NCBI RefSeq assembly: GCF_000004825.1
Contig: NW_008805065.1
Span: forward strand, 806,001 to 870,000
Length of the DNA: 64,000 bases
From: Heterostelium album PN500
Lineage: Eukaryota > Evosea > Eumycetozoa > Acytosteliales > Acytosteliaceae
Direction: 5' to 3'
In this document: positions 12,850-26,100 of the stretch, one piece after another
How the letters are laid out: the number at the start of each line of letters is the position of its first letter
Position numbering within the stretch: the stretch's first letter is position 1
Notes under the pieces: model-generated
What the model saw: the letters and a program-made list of their open reading frames with translations, nothing else
Database searches by the model: none
Told to the model about the DNA's origin: nothing
Program-made: the position numbers and the translations under genes

Positions 12850-13473
12850 TCAAATTTTTTAATCTAATCTATCTAAAGAATTATTTGTTCACTTTTTTAT
12901 TTTGGTTAGTTTATTGGTTGATTGATATTTATTAATTAATATTAGGTAACTAACAAACAACCAAAAAAATAAAATAAAATAAAATGAAAACTAAAAAAAT
13001 AAAAATAAAAAAAAAACAAAGACAGACAACCACAAACACACACAGGTTACTCCTATAAGTCTATTTTACATCTAATGATAAATGTTGTTGGAATATTGAA
13101 GGGTAGGGTTTGTTTATGGTTGTTATTTTGTTTTGTGGTTTTTGTTACGGGTATGATGTAAAAGTGTGGGGTTTGTTGTCAGTTTTTATAGATTTGTTAA
13201 TAATTTTTTTTTTTTTTTTTTTTTGAAAGTTTCGTTGAATTGGTCACCCCGAATGAAAATCAACGACCTTTTAAAGGTTGAAAGGACCATCAACGCGTCA
13301 ATTTATCTCCATCAAACAACCTAAAAATAAATCAAAAAAAAAAAAACTAAATAATTTGTAGATTTGTTGTTTTTAGATTTTAAGATTTTGTAGGTTGCTC
13401 ATCAACAATTCTATAGATTTTATCGATAATATATAACGTTCGCGAATAATATATCATATCATATCATCTCATC
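12850..13473. other. Divergent intergenic region with imperfect hairpin
   Basis: Promoter region between the ankyrin gene and the MCAT gene. A T-run at about 13207-13224 is followed by an imperfect nested inverted repeat at about 13232-13296 (outer arms CGTTGAATTGGTC and GACCATCAACG, inner CCTTTTAAAGG). No protein gene is evident. Confidence 0.4.
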
Positions 13474-14676
13474 ATGTTAAAGAGAATTTCACTACTGTTC
13501 CCTGGCCAGGGTAGTCAATTTGTTGGTATGGCTAAAGACTTGTTCGCCGAGTTTGCCGAAGTACAGTTACTGCTAAACAATGCTGATAAGATATTAAAGA
13601 TACCATTGTCAAACATCATGTTTAATGGTCCTATGGTATGATTATAATCATTATCATTTAATTAATGATTGTCGGTTATTTATTTACTTTAATCTTAAAA
13701 AAAAAAAAAACAAAGGAACAATTGAAACAAACTGAAAATACACAACCAGCTGTATTCTTACATTCATTGGCCATAGTAAAGATACTACAAAATGAAACAA
13801 CATTGTTCAAAGACAATAGAGTAGATCATATGCTCGGACATTCACTGGGCGAGTACTCTGCGCTGGCTACAGCAGGATCTATCGATATCGAGAGTACTCT
13901 ACCGTTGATAAGACAACGTGGAATGTTAATGAAACAAGCTAGACATGGTACGATGGCTGCATTGCTATCAAAGAAAGACTTTCTTGTTGCAGATAGCAAT
14001 AGCAGTAATGGTGGTAGTGCATTTAAAAGATTAGAAGAATATGCTAGAGAGTTGGAAAGAATCGATCCAACGAATGATCTTGTTAATATATCGAATGTCA
14101 ATTCACCTAATCAAATAGTGATAAGTGGAACCGAGAGTGCCATTGATAAGATGATTAGCTTTGCAAAGCAGAACAAACTGGTCAATAAAACAGTGAAGCT
14201 AGAGGTTAGTGCTGCATTCCATAGTCAACTGATGAAAGACAGTTCAGATCAATACAACAATGATTATTTGAATCATATTGATTTCAAACAACCATCCAAT
14301 CAAGTTATATCAAATGTTACAGGTAAACCAGTAAGTTTGTTAAAAGTTTATTCTATCTCTTTAATTTTTTTATTAATATAATTAACATTTATCAATAATA
14401 TCATCGTATATCATAATATAGTATACAAATAGTAACAACATTAAAGAGTATCTATCACAACAGATGGTATCAAAAGTTGATTGGGTATCATCGATTAGAT
14501 ATTGTATAGATGACTGGAAACAAAAAGAACAACAAGGCTACTTTATTGAGATAGGTCCGCAAAAAGTATTGACACAACTTCTCAAACAAATAGATCCAAC
14601 CGCTGAATATATAAATCTATCTACCATCGATGAAGTAAAAGATTTCATTAATAAATATAAAGAAAATAAACTGTAA
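13474..14676 (+). CDS. mcat: Malonyl-CoA:ACP transacylase (FabD/MCAT)
   Basis: Exons 13474-13635, 13716-14330 and 14422-14676 encode about 343 residues. The FPGQGSQ motif is at residue 8, the nucleophile elbow GHSLGEYSAL near residue 117, and the catalytic His lies in the AAFHSQLM motif near residue 245, so the Ser/His dyad is intact. The enzyme moves malonyl from CoA to acyl carrier protein; in eukaryotes the stand-alone form normally serves mitochondrial fatty-acid (lipoate) synthesis. Oddly, only seven residues precede FPGQGSQ, so no mitochondrial presequence is visible from this ATG and no in-frame upstream ATG was found. An Asn/Ser insertion (NSSNGG) lies near residue 168. The 3' end is 117 bp from the convergent Sam50 gene. 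Confidence 0.93.
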
Positions 14677-14793
14677 ACTAAAAAAGAATAGTTATATTTT
14701 GGTTTAATATTATATTATATTATTATTAGTTTATTTACTATTTGTTTACTATTTAGATTATTAATGTTTTAATAAATTATTATTATTATTATT

Positions 14794-16533
14794 TTAATAG
14801 AATTTCAAAGTAACACATAGACCAAATCTTAAAGATTGATCGGTAGGCAATTTCTTCAAGACATGTGAGAAATAAACGTCGACCAAAGCAGGACCTGCAG
14901 CACCTCTGATACCGAAACCTGCAGTGTGTCTGAAATTCAATGGGTCAAATAAACTACGAACACTCTCTCCAATATTATTATAGTTGAGAACAGAGTTTCC
15001 AAGTGAATAGAATCCAAATAGTTGTGCTGGATGTTCATTTAGATCCTTGGTAATATATAATGTTGTATTATGATAGAAATCTCCACCTAGACATGGTTCT
15101 AAAGTATAAAATAAACAAAAAAAAGTTAGTTTAAAACTTAATAGTATACTACAGCATAGCATCATTGAATGTATATACGTATATACTTACTTTTACTCTT
15201 TGTTGTTGCTAAACCTTTATATTCGAATCCTTTGAAATGATATGATACACCATTATAGAATCTATCGATCATTGGTGACATTCCCTTTGATAGATTAACC
15301 AGTGCACCACCAGCAATCATACATTCAACATTCTAATCATTTTTTAATTGAATATCTAATAATCAGTTATATAAATACAAATACTAATGTGAATCATTGT
15401 AATACTTACGAAACCTCTTGAAAGTGGATAATATAGATGAGTGAATGATTCCGATCTTAAAAACTTGGTACTAAGTAAACCACCTGCAATCTCATTACTA
15501 ACACGTCCCCATAAACCTAAACCCAAACCTGCACCGGTACTCGATGGCCAATCTTTAAAGTAGAAGTATCTATGTGATAAACTTAATTTATGTGATAGCC
15601 CTGTATGATTTCTCATTCTTTATTTCGAAAGAATAAAAGAGTAGTTAGTTAGTTAGTTAGTAAGTTTATTCTATTATCTTTTATCAAGGTTTCTAAAATA
15701 CATACTCTTCATCTTTATTTTCACCTGTTATAAATGTTCTTCTATCACCTGCATACAACGAAAAGTAATGACGACCATAGTTCTTTGGTGCAAATGTAAT
15801 ACATGTCTCTTCGACCTGTAAGTTCTTATTTCTAACAAAAAAAGCATCATACCATTAATATATCATAACCTAATAGCAAGTAAATATATATATATATATA
15901 ACTAACATACAATTCGATTGGATTCTCTAATTTCTTTGATATCTCTAATTTATTACCAAGTTTATCTTTATAATATAACTATATTTAATATTAAAAAACA
16001 AATAAGTAATTAATTACAAACATTAACTAAACTAAAATAAACTATATATATGAATATGACAAACAACATACTGAACCATTTAATGTTTTGAAAATACCAA
16101 CGGATGCTTCACCACCCAATTCACCACCATGACCGAATGGGTTGATCATTGAAAGAGTGGTTTTCTTGGTGAGATCGGTGTTGAATGAAGTGTCTAATGA
16201 TATACCACGTTTAATAGCGGTTACAGTGACTCGTGAACCGTCGTCGCTCACCAAGTAATCACCTTGACTCAGAATACCATCACGTTCCATCAGAATAATA
16301 CCATCCTCAATGTAATCTCTGAGGTGTGCTCTAGTTCCATAGTATCTATCGATATTCTTAAAGTATGTTCTTCTTAGATACTCGCTATTCGATCTGATAT
16401 TTTCAAATTCTAAATCAATCGTTTTCTTTGTAAATTAAATATTGATATAAATAATGTTAATTAAAATCATGATCTTTGGCGACATATCTATCTAAATCTT
16501 TAAAACACAAATAATACTTACATTCATTTCCAT
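14794..16533 (-). CDS. samm50: Sam50/SAMM50 mitochondrial outer-membrane beta-barrel assembly protein
   Basis: Seven exons, 16533-16522, 16425-16072, 15978-15911, 15831-15706, 15617-15410, 15332-15191 and 15098-14794, give about 404 residues. The C-terminal two thirds match the Omp85/bacterial surface antigen barrel: strands around NPFGHGGELGGEAS, LGLGLWGRVSNEIAGG, MIAGGALVNLSKGMSP..DRFYNGVSYHFKGFEYKGL and a final RFGLCVTLKFY ending on an aromatic residue. Sam50 inserts beta-barrel proteins into the outer mitochondrial membrane. The protein is shorter than animal SAMM50 (about 470) and the N-terminal POTRA-like part is reduced. The first exon is only 12 nt (MEMN) and was chosen because it provides the sole suitable ATG directly before a GTAAGT donor. 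Every exon junction keeps frame. Confidence 0.88.
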
Positions 16534-17151
16534 TTTATTTTATTTTGTAATTGTACAATAAATGATCACACGTATGATCATCAATAAAAAACAGATATTT
16601 ATGACAGTAATAATTTCAAATAAAAATTTTTTTTTTGCTTGCCGAAAAGCAATTCATCGGTGGCAACAAATTATTATCTTTCCATGATGTAGATGATTCA
16701 CCTCGTTTTTCATTAGTAGAGTGAATTTCTTCACTGACTTCTACTTGACTGCACGTACTAAGAACATTTACGTGATTGATCTATTGCTTTATAATTATCC
16801 AACAAACTAACACTACAACTAATACATTTTTTGAATCGTTGGGGTTGAAGCTTACAAGTGTTAGTTGATTATCCGTTGGTTATCTACTACATTGTTTGCT
16901 TTGGATTACTCAAAAAGCATATTGTTGAAAATATCTTTCTTCTTTCAAATAAATTGTTCTTTGCTAATCCATAATCGATTTAATTTACATGTGCGAACGT
17001 TTATTCATAATAATACATTTTAATTTATTATATAATAATAGATTTGAATTAAATTAAATATTTTAAAATCTAGGTGAATTGATTAATTATATTTTGGATC
17101 GGTAACAAGTCGATTGGTTAATTATTTGTGATTGATTGGTTGATTGATTGG
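16534..17151. other. Intergenic, Sam50 upstream region
   Basis: Less A/T-skewed than neighbouring spacers between about 16640 and 16930 but without an open frame of note. It probably carries the Sam50 promoter and the 3' end of the kinase gene. Confidence 0.4.
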
Positions 17152-19346
17152 TTAATTGAAGAATCCAGAGGTATTCAAATTTCTCTGTAAGAACATATTA
17201 TCGAACAATCCTTTCATTCCTTGTTTTGACTCTGCTCTTTGGAAGAATGGATGCTGAAAAACAAATGATTAATATATATGATTTCATTCACTAAAAAATA
17301 ATAACTATTATTTACTTACTCTTAATAATTTATTAGCACTTGATCTCTTCTTTGGATCCATTTCGAAACATTGCCACAACATATCCTTGAGATCTAGCGA
17401 GCATTTGAATTTAGTGACGTCGATACCTTTGGTTGCATTTGTAAACATTGCCTTTAAACGTGAATCTCTATTTGGTGGTTTTCTAAACATCATTTCCAAT
17501 ACACAAACTCCAAAACTCCAAATATCCGCTGGGTAACTATGTGGATCACCCTTGATCATTTCCGGTGGCATCCAATATGGCGATCCAACCATATGATTTG
17601 AAGTTCCTTTTTCAACTGAAGAACATAATCCAAAGTCAACTAGAATATTAAAATATTATTAATTAAATTACCATCCATCCATAACATATTATGAAAATAT
17701 TGATTAACCAATTGTAATTACTTACTTAATTTAATATCACCATTGATTGTTATCATTACATTTCCACTCTTTATATCACGATGAACCAATTTACGTTCAT
17801 GAAGATATGCTATACCTTTTAGGATTTCCTTGGCAATGAAACCAATGTGTGTCTCTTTGAAAATGTGTGCACTGTTTACCGCCTGTTCCAACGTTCCACC
17901 CTGCATGAACTCTGTGACGATGAATAGCTGGTTGTCGTGGAGCACCGCTGCCTTGAACTCAATGATATTCGGATGGTTACATCGCTGGAGGAATCCAATC
18001 TCTATGAGTACATTATGCTGTTCCTTCGGTGAACGGTAATGAACCACTTTGATTGCAACCTTTTTCTTCTCGTAGTGTGCCTCGAAAACCTTGCCATATC
18101 CACCCTTTCCAATGAGGTTTCCAAATTTAATTTTCTTCTTGATGTCAGAGAATGTCTTGATTGAAAGCGATGCCTCTGCCAAAAACTCTGTTGATGCACC
18201 TGCCAATCTTCTCTTACGCTGTAGCTTGAGTTCCAGTGTCTTTCTCTTGAGTTCCGCTTCGTCGTTGATATCCGCCAGTTGTTCTTTATCGACCTCGATA
18301 GAAGATGTCTGAATTTCCTCCATTGTTTTCGATCTTGGTTTGGTTGTTGGTTTCTTTACATCGGCACCATTTAGAGTTGGAGTTGTTGTTGCTGACGAAG
18401 ATGTCGATGTCGATGTTGTGGTGGTAGTTGTTTCCAACTGTTTTTTACTACTGTTTATAATATTTATTTCCTCCATTCTGCCTGCCAATAGCGATTGGTA
18501 CGATTGATTTTGGTCGTCTTCATCGTCGGATTGTGGTCCTTCGCCATCGGGATATACAAATGTAATTTTCTGACGAGTGAGAAACTTGAGAATCGTCAGG
18601 AACACTTTGAGATTCGCTCTGATCTCGCTCATGGCAACCTCCTCTTTTTGTAGATCATCGATGATATCGCTAGGGATGTCTTCGAAGCAACTGATGTAGA
18701 GACGTGGACACTTCTTTCTGTTGGCATAACGACGCTTTCCAGTGGAACTGGTGTTGCCACTACGCGAACGGTGGAAAAGACCGACATTGCCTGCCTCTGA
18801 CTCTTCTCTCTTCTTCTTCTTGTCGACACCGGTGATATTGTTAATGAAATCTGGAATGCTTCCATCATTGGCACCGGCCGAACCAGTACTATTCTTTCGC
18901 TCTGCTTGCAGATGTGAGAGATTCAACGAACTTCCACTGGAGGGTGTAGTCGATGGTGATCCAGTGGTAACATTGACATTGATCATTGAGTTTGATGCCG
19001 GTGACGACGACAGCAATGTACTACTTCCATCGTATGACGATGATAAAGGATTGGTATTTGGTCCACCACCTAAAATCTAAAAAAGAATAATCAAATATTA
19101 ATTAGAAATTTCATATTTAATTATCTTTATAAAAAAAATAATAATTAATCAATTAATACCTACAGATAATGGACGAGTTTCAATTGTAATATGAGAAGAA
19201 GGAAGTAATCCAATCTTTCCATCTAATTTGCCCTTGACAAATCCATTCTCAGCTTTCTCTATATATTCGATCTTTGTGCCTTTTACAAATGTGAGATGAT
19301 TTTCTGTTGCTCCATTGTAATCGGCTGTTGCAACCAAGTACATCAT
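17152..19346 (-). CDS. SH3-domain STE-group Ser/Thr protein kinase
   Basis: Exons 19346-19164, 19076-17726, 17639-17320 and 17253-17152 encode about 651 residues. Residues 1-55 form an SH3 domain (VATADYNGATENHLTFVKGTKI...GLLPSSHI). A Ser/Thr/Pro-rich linker and a conserved-looking block (CPRLYISCFEDIPSDI...) follow. The C-terminal kinase domain has the Gly loop GKGGYGKV, VAIK lysine, HRDIKSGN catalytic loop, DFG (formed across the last-but-one intron) and MVGSPYWMPPEM activation segment, all key residues present. The sequence looks like the STE/PAK side of the kinome; from memory it resembles the dictyostelid mkc kinases, but I cannot confirm that. No CRIB motif was found, so Rac/Cdc42 binding is not implied. 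About 2.8 kb of gene-free DNA lies upstream. Confidence 0.88.
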
Positions 19347-22185
19347 CTTTTAAAATGTCGACTGATTATAATACAAAATATCTGAACCACTTTCTAAATT
19401 AATTAATATACAACGAATTTAAATTGATTTGATGATTGATGATTCTAAAATATCCAATAGAATAAATAAATCTTTAAATTTAAATTAATTTTTGTTAATT
19501 ATTATAATAATTTTGGTTTAAATATATGAATATATTATTTAAATATATGTATAATTTTCTTTTTCAAACTTGGAATATTCAAAATATTACATATAAGGAA
19601 AGTTAACAAAGATGAGTGTATTGTATAAAATATTTGTGATGTGTTTGTTTGATGGGTGATGATGATAATCTTTAAACTATTCACGAAAATCTTTAATTAA
19701 TAAAGGTGAGATGAAGTGAAGTTGTTAAGGTTGATGAATGAGTAACAATATTGAAGTGAAGTGCAATGTACTTTAGAAATTGAAGTGAAGAAAGTGTAGC
19801 TATAAAGAGTAATTTCTCAACAGTATTACTTTAGAGAGAGTATTGTTGTTGTTGTTGTAGTAGGAATGGTAGTAGTTACAATAAAATAGTTGTAGAGAGA
19901 GAGAATCAGTACAATTAAAAGTAAATTAAAAAAAAAACTTGATTGGTAGACACCAATACACTCGACACGATACACAACTATTATGATCTAATTATTTTCT
20001 CTCTATTATTTTATTTTAAAAAGTATCAATCGCTAAGCATCTACCACCATTCTTTCTCAAGTATATTTTTAATTTAGTTTCTGAGTTGTTGATCACCAAG
20101 CTAACTGACCAACTGATTGAATTGGTGAGGTGTGGTGTGTTTTGTGTAGCGAGTTAAGTGATTTTAGATGGTGTTTTGTGATGTGTGTTAATGTGTGAAT
20201 GTGTATGTGTGATTTGAAATGAATTTTTATAATGTATGAATTGATTATTTTATTTGTTATTTGTACTAATAGATATATTATATAATATAGCATGTATGGT
20301 TATCAATGATAATTAATCAATGATTGTTGATTTCTTTAAATGTATGTGTATGATATGATGCCTTGATTTAATGGGGGGAAATAAAATTGAGTATAAATGG
20401 TTACTGCTATTCTTAAGTTGTTGTTGTTATAGTCACTGACATCTATTTAATTATTGTCTATTTTTATAGTTTCAATTGCTTGACTCCAATTGTTGTTGCT
20501 ATCAACAATAGAGTTGATATTACTTTCGATAGATGAAGACCAGACAATATTATTTCTATATTAATATTATATGTTGGTTGACAATTATATGGGTGTACTA
20601 TTTTCTTTTACTTTCTTACCTCTCTATTTTCAATTCTGTGTTTTTTTATTATTATTTTAATTATTGTTATTCTTTATAATAAACCTGTATGTACCTTTAA
20701 ATATAAGAGGTATGTGATGTCACACAATATCGATATACATTAAAACAAGCTTATAAGCTTGTTGTTGAAATTGGTTGTATTATTATTTGGCGGGTTCACA
20801 AAGAGAGTAGTGTGTGTGTGTGTGAAAGTAATGAAAGTTATGTGATCACTTATTTGTTGGTGGTGGTAGTGGTGAACAGAGTAACTCTGAAAATTAAATT
20901 TGGTGAATTATTGTGGGGCAAACCGTGCTATGAATTGAAAGTAAAATTGTTTTGAATGTTCTCAGAGCAGAGTATGGAACAGATTTGCACCTTGTTTGAA
21001 TGTTTGAATGAGAATTCGATTGAGATTGGTTGTTTGTGGTTATCAAAACATCTACAAAGAATTCAATTCAATCGCTCTGTTTGCTAAATCTATAATTTAT
21101 CTATAGCTATATCTCTATGAGTTGTGATAGTACTGTTAACTATTTATACAAATTCACACATCACTCTCACACACAACAAAATCAAACTTCGAATTTCAAT
21201 AAAATTGATTTGAGAATTATTACTATTATTATTATTATGCGCACTATTGTCTAATGATTATTATTTATTTCTTTCATTTTTACTTACTTTGTGGTCTAAA
21301 GAAGAGGTACCTCTCGACTTTTTCTTTTTTTTTTTTTTTTGTTTTCAAAATATTATTATTATTTAATAATTGATAATTGAATTGCTTACTATATGAAACT
21401 ATTATACAAATATATATAATATTACACTAAAATCTCAATGATAATTGATTTGTTTGTCCTGCCCACATTATTATCAAGAACAAACCAGTAGTTTGCAAAG
21501 CAAGAAAAAAGAAAACAGAAAAAAAAAATTTTAAAAAAAAAAACCACAAAAAATTTATAAAATTTTGTCAAAATTTGAGATCTATGATTTGATGGTAAGA
21601 TGGACTTTCCTATTAATTTTGTTTTTTTTTTTTTTTTGTAAAAACACCAAAAAGTTTTCTTGATCCTACAACTATAAAAAAAAACGCATTATAAATATCT
21701 CGGTGGATTTTAAATTAATCACAAGAGATTTTAGAAAACAACTTTAGAACTATATTTTTCTCCCTTTTTCAATTGTTTTCAAAAGAAAATCTCCTTAATT
21801 TTTGTCAATAAAGATATTTATACTTTTTGATTTATATTAAAATCAGAAAAGGAAATTGTCTTGATTTTTTTTAATTTTTATAATTTTTTTGGATGTAATA
21901 AAATTTTAAATTATTGAATGCATACTGTACAGGTAATGAGAAAATAGTTGTTATAAAAAATTATCATAAATTATAGGTGGCGATACACCTAATCTCCACC
22001 CTTTATTTTTGAAAAAAAAAAACAAAAGGGTTAACTTTTTTTTTTTTGGTCCACCAAAGTTTTGGCGCGCTTAAAATGTATTTTAAATTATTGAAGAATG
22101 TAAGTTATAAACATTATCATCGATTAATTTAAGATCTAATTAGTTTTGCTAAAATTTAAAATTGCTAATATTATAAATCGTATAA
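19347..22185. other. Long gene-free region upstream of kinase and thymidylate kinase
   Basis: 2.8 kb without a supportable gene, the longest such stretch here. It contains three GAAGTGAAG repeats (about 19709, 19757 and 19788), GTTGTT triplet runs, a perfect 20-bp palindrome at 20744-20763 and a TGTGA-TG-TCACA inverted repeat at about 20714. The open frame 20293-20093 (minus) is Ile/His/Thr-rich with no family features. An extended promoter, untranslated exons or non-coding RNA are all possible. Confidence 0.4.
20744..20763. repeat. Perfect 20-bp palindrome
   Basis: The sequence AACAAGCTTATAAGCTTGTT is its own reverse complement. It lies in the long gene-free region. A dimeric protein-binding site or a cruciform is possible; nothing in the sequence shows which. 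Confidence 0.6.
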
Positions 22186-22967
22186 ATGGATAGTGAACAT
22201 AAAACAACAGAAACAACAGAGATGAAAAGAGGTATATTCATATTGTTTGAAGGTGCTGATAGAGTTGGTAAATCAACACAAGTTCAATCATTGTTTGGTC
22301 ATCTCTCAACTACACTCGGTTTGCCCACCAAACAGTTGCGATTCCCCGATAGAACTACACAGACCGGTACAATCATTAACAGTTATCTTCAAAACTCAAC
22401 ACAATTAGATGATAGAGCACTTCATCTTTTATTCTCTGCAAATCGTTGGGAATCAAAGTAAGTAATAATAATAGTGTGAAAAACAAAAGAAGAAGAATAA
22501 GAATGAAAAAAAAAAAATAAAAAATAGAAACTAATTAGTTATTATATTATGTTTTATATTTATATATATTTATAATTAGGGATACATTATTAAAACATTT
22601 GAATGAAGGTAATAGTTTGGTTGTAGATAGATATTCATATTCAGGTGTGGCATATAGCGCCGCCAAAGGTATTGATTTCGATTGGTGTTTCGGTTGTGAG
22701 AAAGGATTGCCAGCACCAGATTTGATATTCTACTTGAAGATGGACACTGAAGACGCTACAAAGAGAGGTGACTATGGTAATGAACGTTACGAGAAGGTAG
22801 ACTTTCAAAAGAAGATCAAAGAGGTCTACGAGTCTAAATTGGTCAACAGCTCATGGAATGTCATCAACGCCAATCGGCCAATCGAAGAAGTTTCAAAAGA
22901 GATCAACGAAATAGTAGATCGTTCCATAAAGAATGGTATTCAAAATAAACCAATTCAATGTATATAA
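22186..22967 (+). CDS. dtymk: Thymidylate kinase
   Basis: Exons 22186-22457 and 22580-22967 encode about 219 residues. The P-loop is FEGADRVGKST (residues 19-29), the DR(Y/F) motif VVDRYSYSGVAYS binds dTMP, and the segment RGDYGNERYE corresponds to the LID. It phosphorylates dTMP to dTDP in dTTP synthesis; size and motif order fit the eukaryotic TMPK family. The intron is phase 2. The usual first-position Asp in the P-loop family (GxDxxGK[ST]) is present as GADRVGKS. It is convergent with the myotubularin gene, 156 bp apart. Confidence 0.95.
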
Positions 22968-23123
22968 ATTATAAATTATAAATTAAAATAAAATAATATG
23001 TTAGATATTATTAATATTACAAGTTCATTTATTTATTTTATTTTGTTTTGTTTTTGTTTTTGTTTGTTTTATAATACATATTAAAAAAAAAAGATGATAA
23101 AGCTATTTAATAATCAATTTAAT

Positions 23124-26100
23124 TTATATTAATGGACCACCTAAATGAAAATCGGAATTGTTAACTGTGAGTGATGTTGTTATTGTTGATTGGTGGTTAC
23201 TGGGTAGCGATTGTGCAAGTGAACTCATCGATGACATCGATGTTTTGGGTGATGGATCTTTACTGGGTGGACGATGTGATGCGAGGAAATGTTGTTTCTG
23301 AGAGTTCTGACTTTTGGAGTGTTCATTACTTCTTATAAAGAGAATACCTGGATTGGAGCTTGATTTGTTGCTGCTTGTTGAACTTTCGGATTTCGTCAGA
23401 TTACTATTACTACTATTGCTATTGTTACTATTGTTATTATTCTCATTGTTATAGAAAGATTGATTACTCTTCACATCGAATGAAGTAGAGTTGTTGGAAT
23501 ATGATTTCTTATGACATCTCGATGTTCGCTGTACATTACTGCTTCTACTGATAGTGGCTGGTGGTGATGGTGTAGGTGTTATTGATGGTGAATGAGCTGA
23601 AGTGGCAGTCGCAGGTAAATAAGGTGAATTGTTGGATATTGTGATAGGTTGTTGTTGTTGTTGTTGAGATTGAGATTGAGATTGAGATTGATTGTTTGTT
23701 GTTGATATCGATGTTGATGATTTCAATTGTTGATGTGATTGAATCATCCATAGATTGTGAATATATGTATTTTGTGAGTCTGTTCGTTGATAGAGTGCTT
23801 TCCACGGTTCAATACAACGTAGATTTAGATTTGGTCGCAAAACAATACCTTCTTGTTGTGATTGATAGAATGGATTACTGAAATATGGTAGATTCTTATT
23901 GACATCGGTCCAGATCGATACTGTTTTGGTTTTCGTTTCATTGTCCAAACGCTCCTTCTCAGAGTTCAAGAGGAACGTTCCGTATTTACATGAAAAAAGA
24001 TGCTCAGAGATGAACAGCAACAACGCCGGGGTGTATTCAAAGAGCAAGGGGAATTGGTTGACCAGCTGGAATATCGAGTCGAGGAACTGAATGAAAATGG
24101 GCGATTGTTCATCGTCCGATTCATGAAGATGTCCGAGACGGTGTGCGAATTTATGTCCGAACGACAGCCAATCTTTTTCTATCAGTATTTCCAAGCCAAC
24201 GATAGTTCGGTAGTATGGATCGAGCAGGATTTGCGCTAGTGAAGTCAGTTGTGGAGTACGATCCCATCCGTCGGAGCAATGCACAACAATGGAGATGTTT
24301 TTCTGTATCAGCTCCGAAGCGTAGACAGCGCCAGCCAGACACTGACGCACGTGTGACAGCCAACCACTCTCTTCGAGCAACGTCATGTATTTCGAGTCGG
24401 AATCGGGTGCACTCCAAGGCGAGAGCGTTGAAACGAATTTCTCGAGACTCTTTCGCATCACATGAATATTGGCGATATTGAGGAAAACAATCTTACAATT
24501 CGGATAGTTTGCAATGTTTTCGAAACCTGCACCATTCGCTGTATTGGCAATGGCATTCAACTTTGGACGTGCATCAAGTAGGTAGATGTTTGACGATTTC
24601 GTCGCCAAGTCACTGAGATACAGTTCGTCTTCTACGCAACGAGCACTCGATAGTCCTACTAGCGGTTGACTACAACGCACAATGACAGCACCAGTCAATG
24701 GATTCCTCCAGACCAGCGCAGGAATACGTCCTTTACTTCGATATCCAAATACTTTTTCCAGTTGTTGATCGGTCAGAGTTTTGGAGACGACCAACGACGA
24801 CGGATAGGTTGCGGACATCTTGAAATCCTTGTTTATATTGGTGAATCGCCAACGTGTACTATTGTTGCTATCTTCGCTTATTCCGAAGCGAGCGTACTCC
24901 CTCTTTGGTGAGTAGATTTGCCAGCCGTCTTCTGCCAGCTGCAGGGCGTCAGCGGGCAGTCGGAAAACATGTGCAAACAAATAGGGCAGAGGCTCTTCGA
25001 AAACACCGTAATACTCGAATTTATCGATATGGTCAATTCTATCTTCCACCTCCAAATTCATGTTGTCGTGAGCAATCTTTTGTTGAAGCTGTCGGTTTGT
25101 CTCTATGTGTTTCAGTATTCTCTCTAGTTTGGTGCGAGAGTGGAAAACGATCGTGTCCATCAGGCTGTCTCTCAGCATCTGACTAGTGAAATAGAGTTTC
25201 GAATGTCTAAAATCCTTTGATAGTATTGTAATTGTGTAGTAGTTTGATGTCGTTCCTGATTCCTGTAAATCTCTATCTCTTTCTTTATCTCTATCTTTTT
25301 CTTGTTTTTGTTTCGATGTTGCATTCATTGCAATCGCTGAAAGATATGATTGATTCGCAGATGAAATGGTTCCAGTTCCAGTTGCAGATGAAATGTTTGA
25401 TAATGGATGAAGGAAACTTGATGTTGGAGTACCTCCTCCATTTGGTGTTACATGTCCAGATGTATTATTATTATTATTATTGGTATTGTTATTAATTGAT
25501 ATGTTAAATTGTGAAGATGTTGGGGTTAGTGTTGTTGGAGTGGTGGTGGTTGTCGTTGAGTTGTTGGGAGTGTTTGTTTGTTGTCCAGGTGTGTGATTAT
25601 CGATCGATATTGAATCGATTGACATTAGCGGTATCATCATTTCTTCGTTGTCACCGAATGGCCATCCTGCTGAGTAGGTATCTGTGTTCACCTGTGATTG
25701 TGAGTGGTCCGCACGAAACACCACTCGATAGTTTGTAATATAAATATGTCCTGTAACCAACTGCGTTGCACTGCTATTCAAAAACTGATCGCCACTCTGA
25801 TAGTATCCAAGTTGACTTCTTCCAATAAAACAATTGAATTTCTCACTCTGTAGAATGTATTCTCCACATGCACCTATTCTCTCTGTTTTTGTTTTGTTTT
25901 GTTTTGTTTTGTTTTGTTTTGTTTTGTTTTGTTTTGTTATTCCGTTAATTAATATGTGTGTATGGGTAATTTGAAATCTAAACTAAATTAAAACTAAAAC
26001 TAACCGTTGAAAAACTTTAAAATAGTTGGATCTTCAGATTGTTTTGCAAATTCCAAGGGTGATGGAAAGTTGGAAGATGACTTTGTAAAGATTGCACCAT

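Noticed and set aside
17152-19346. Canonical PAK kinase with a CRIB domain
   Set aside because: No ISxPxxFxHxxHVG-type motif found in the linker; the SH3 domain is at the N-terminus instead.
20093-20293. 66-residue open frame in the long gene-free region
   Set aside because: Ile/His/Thr-rich and created by TG-rich repeats on the other strand; no splice or domain support.
25861-25940. TTTTG repeat as a possible CRISPR-like or satellite array
   Set aside because: Simple pentanucleotide microsatellite without spacers, lying in an intron.
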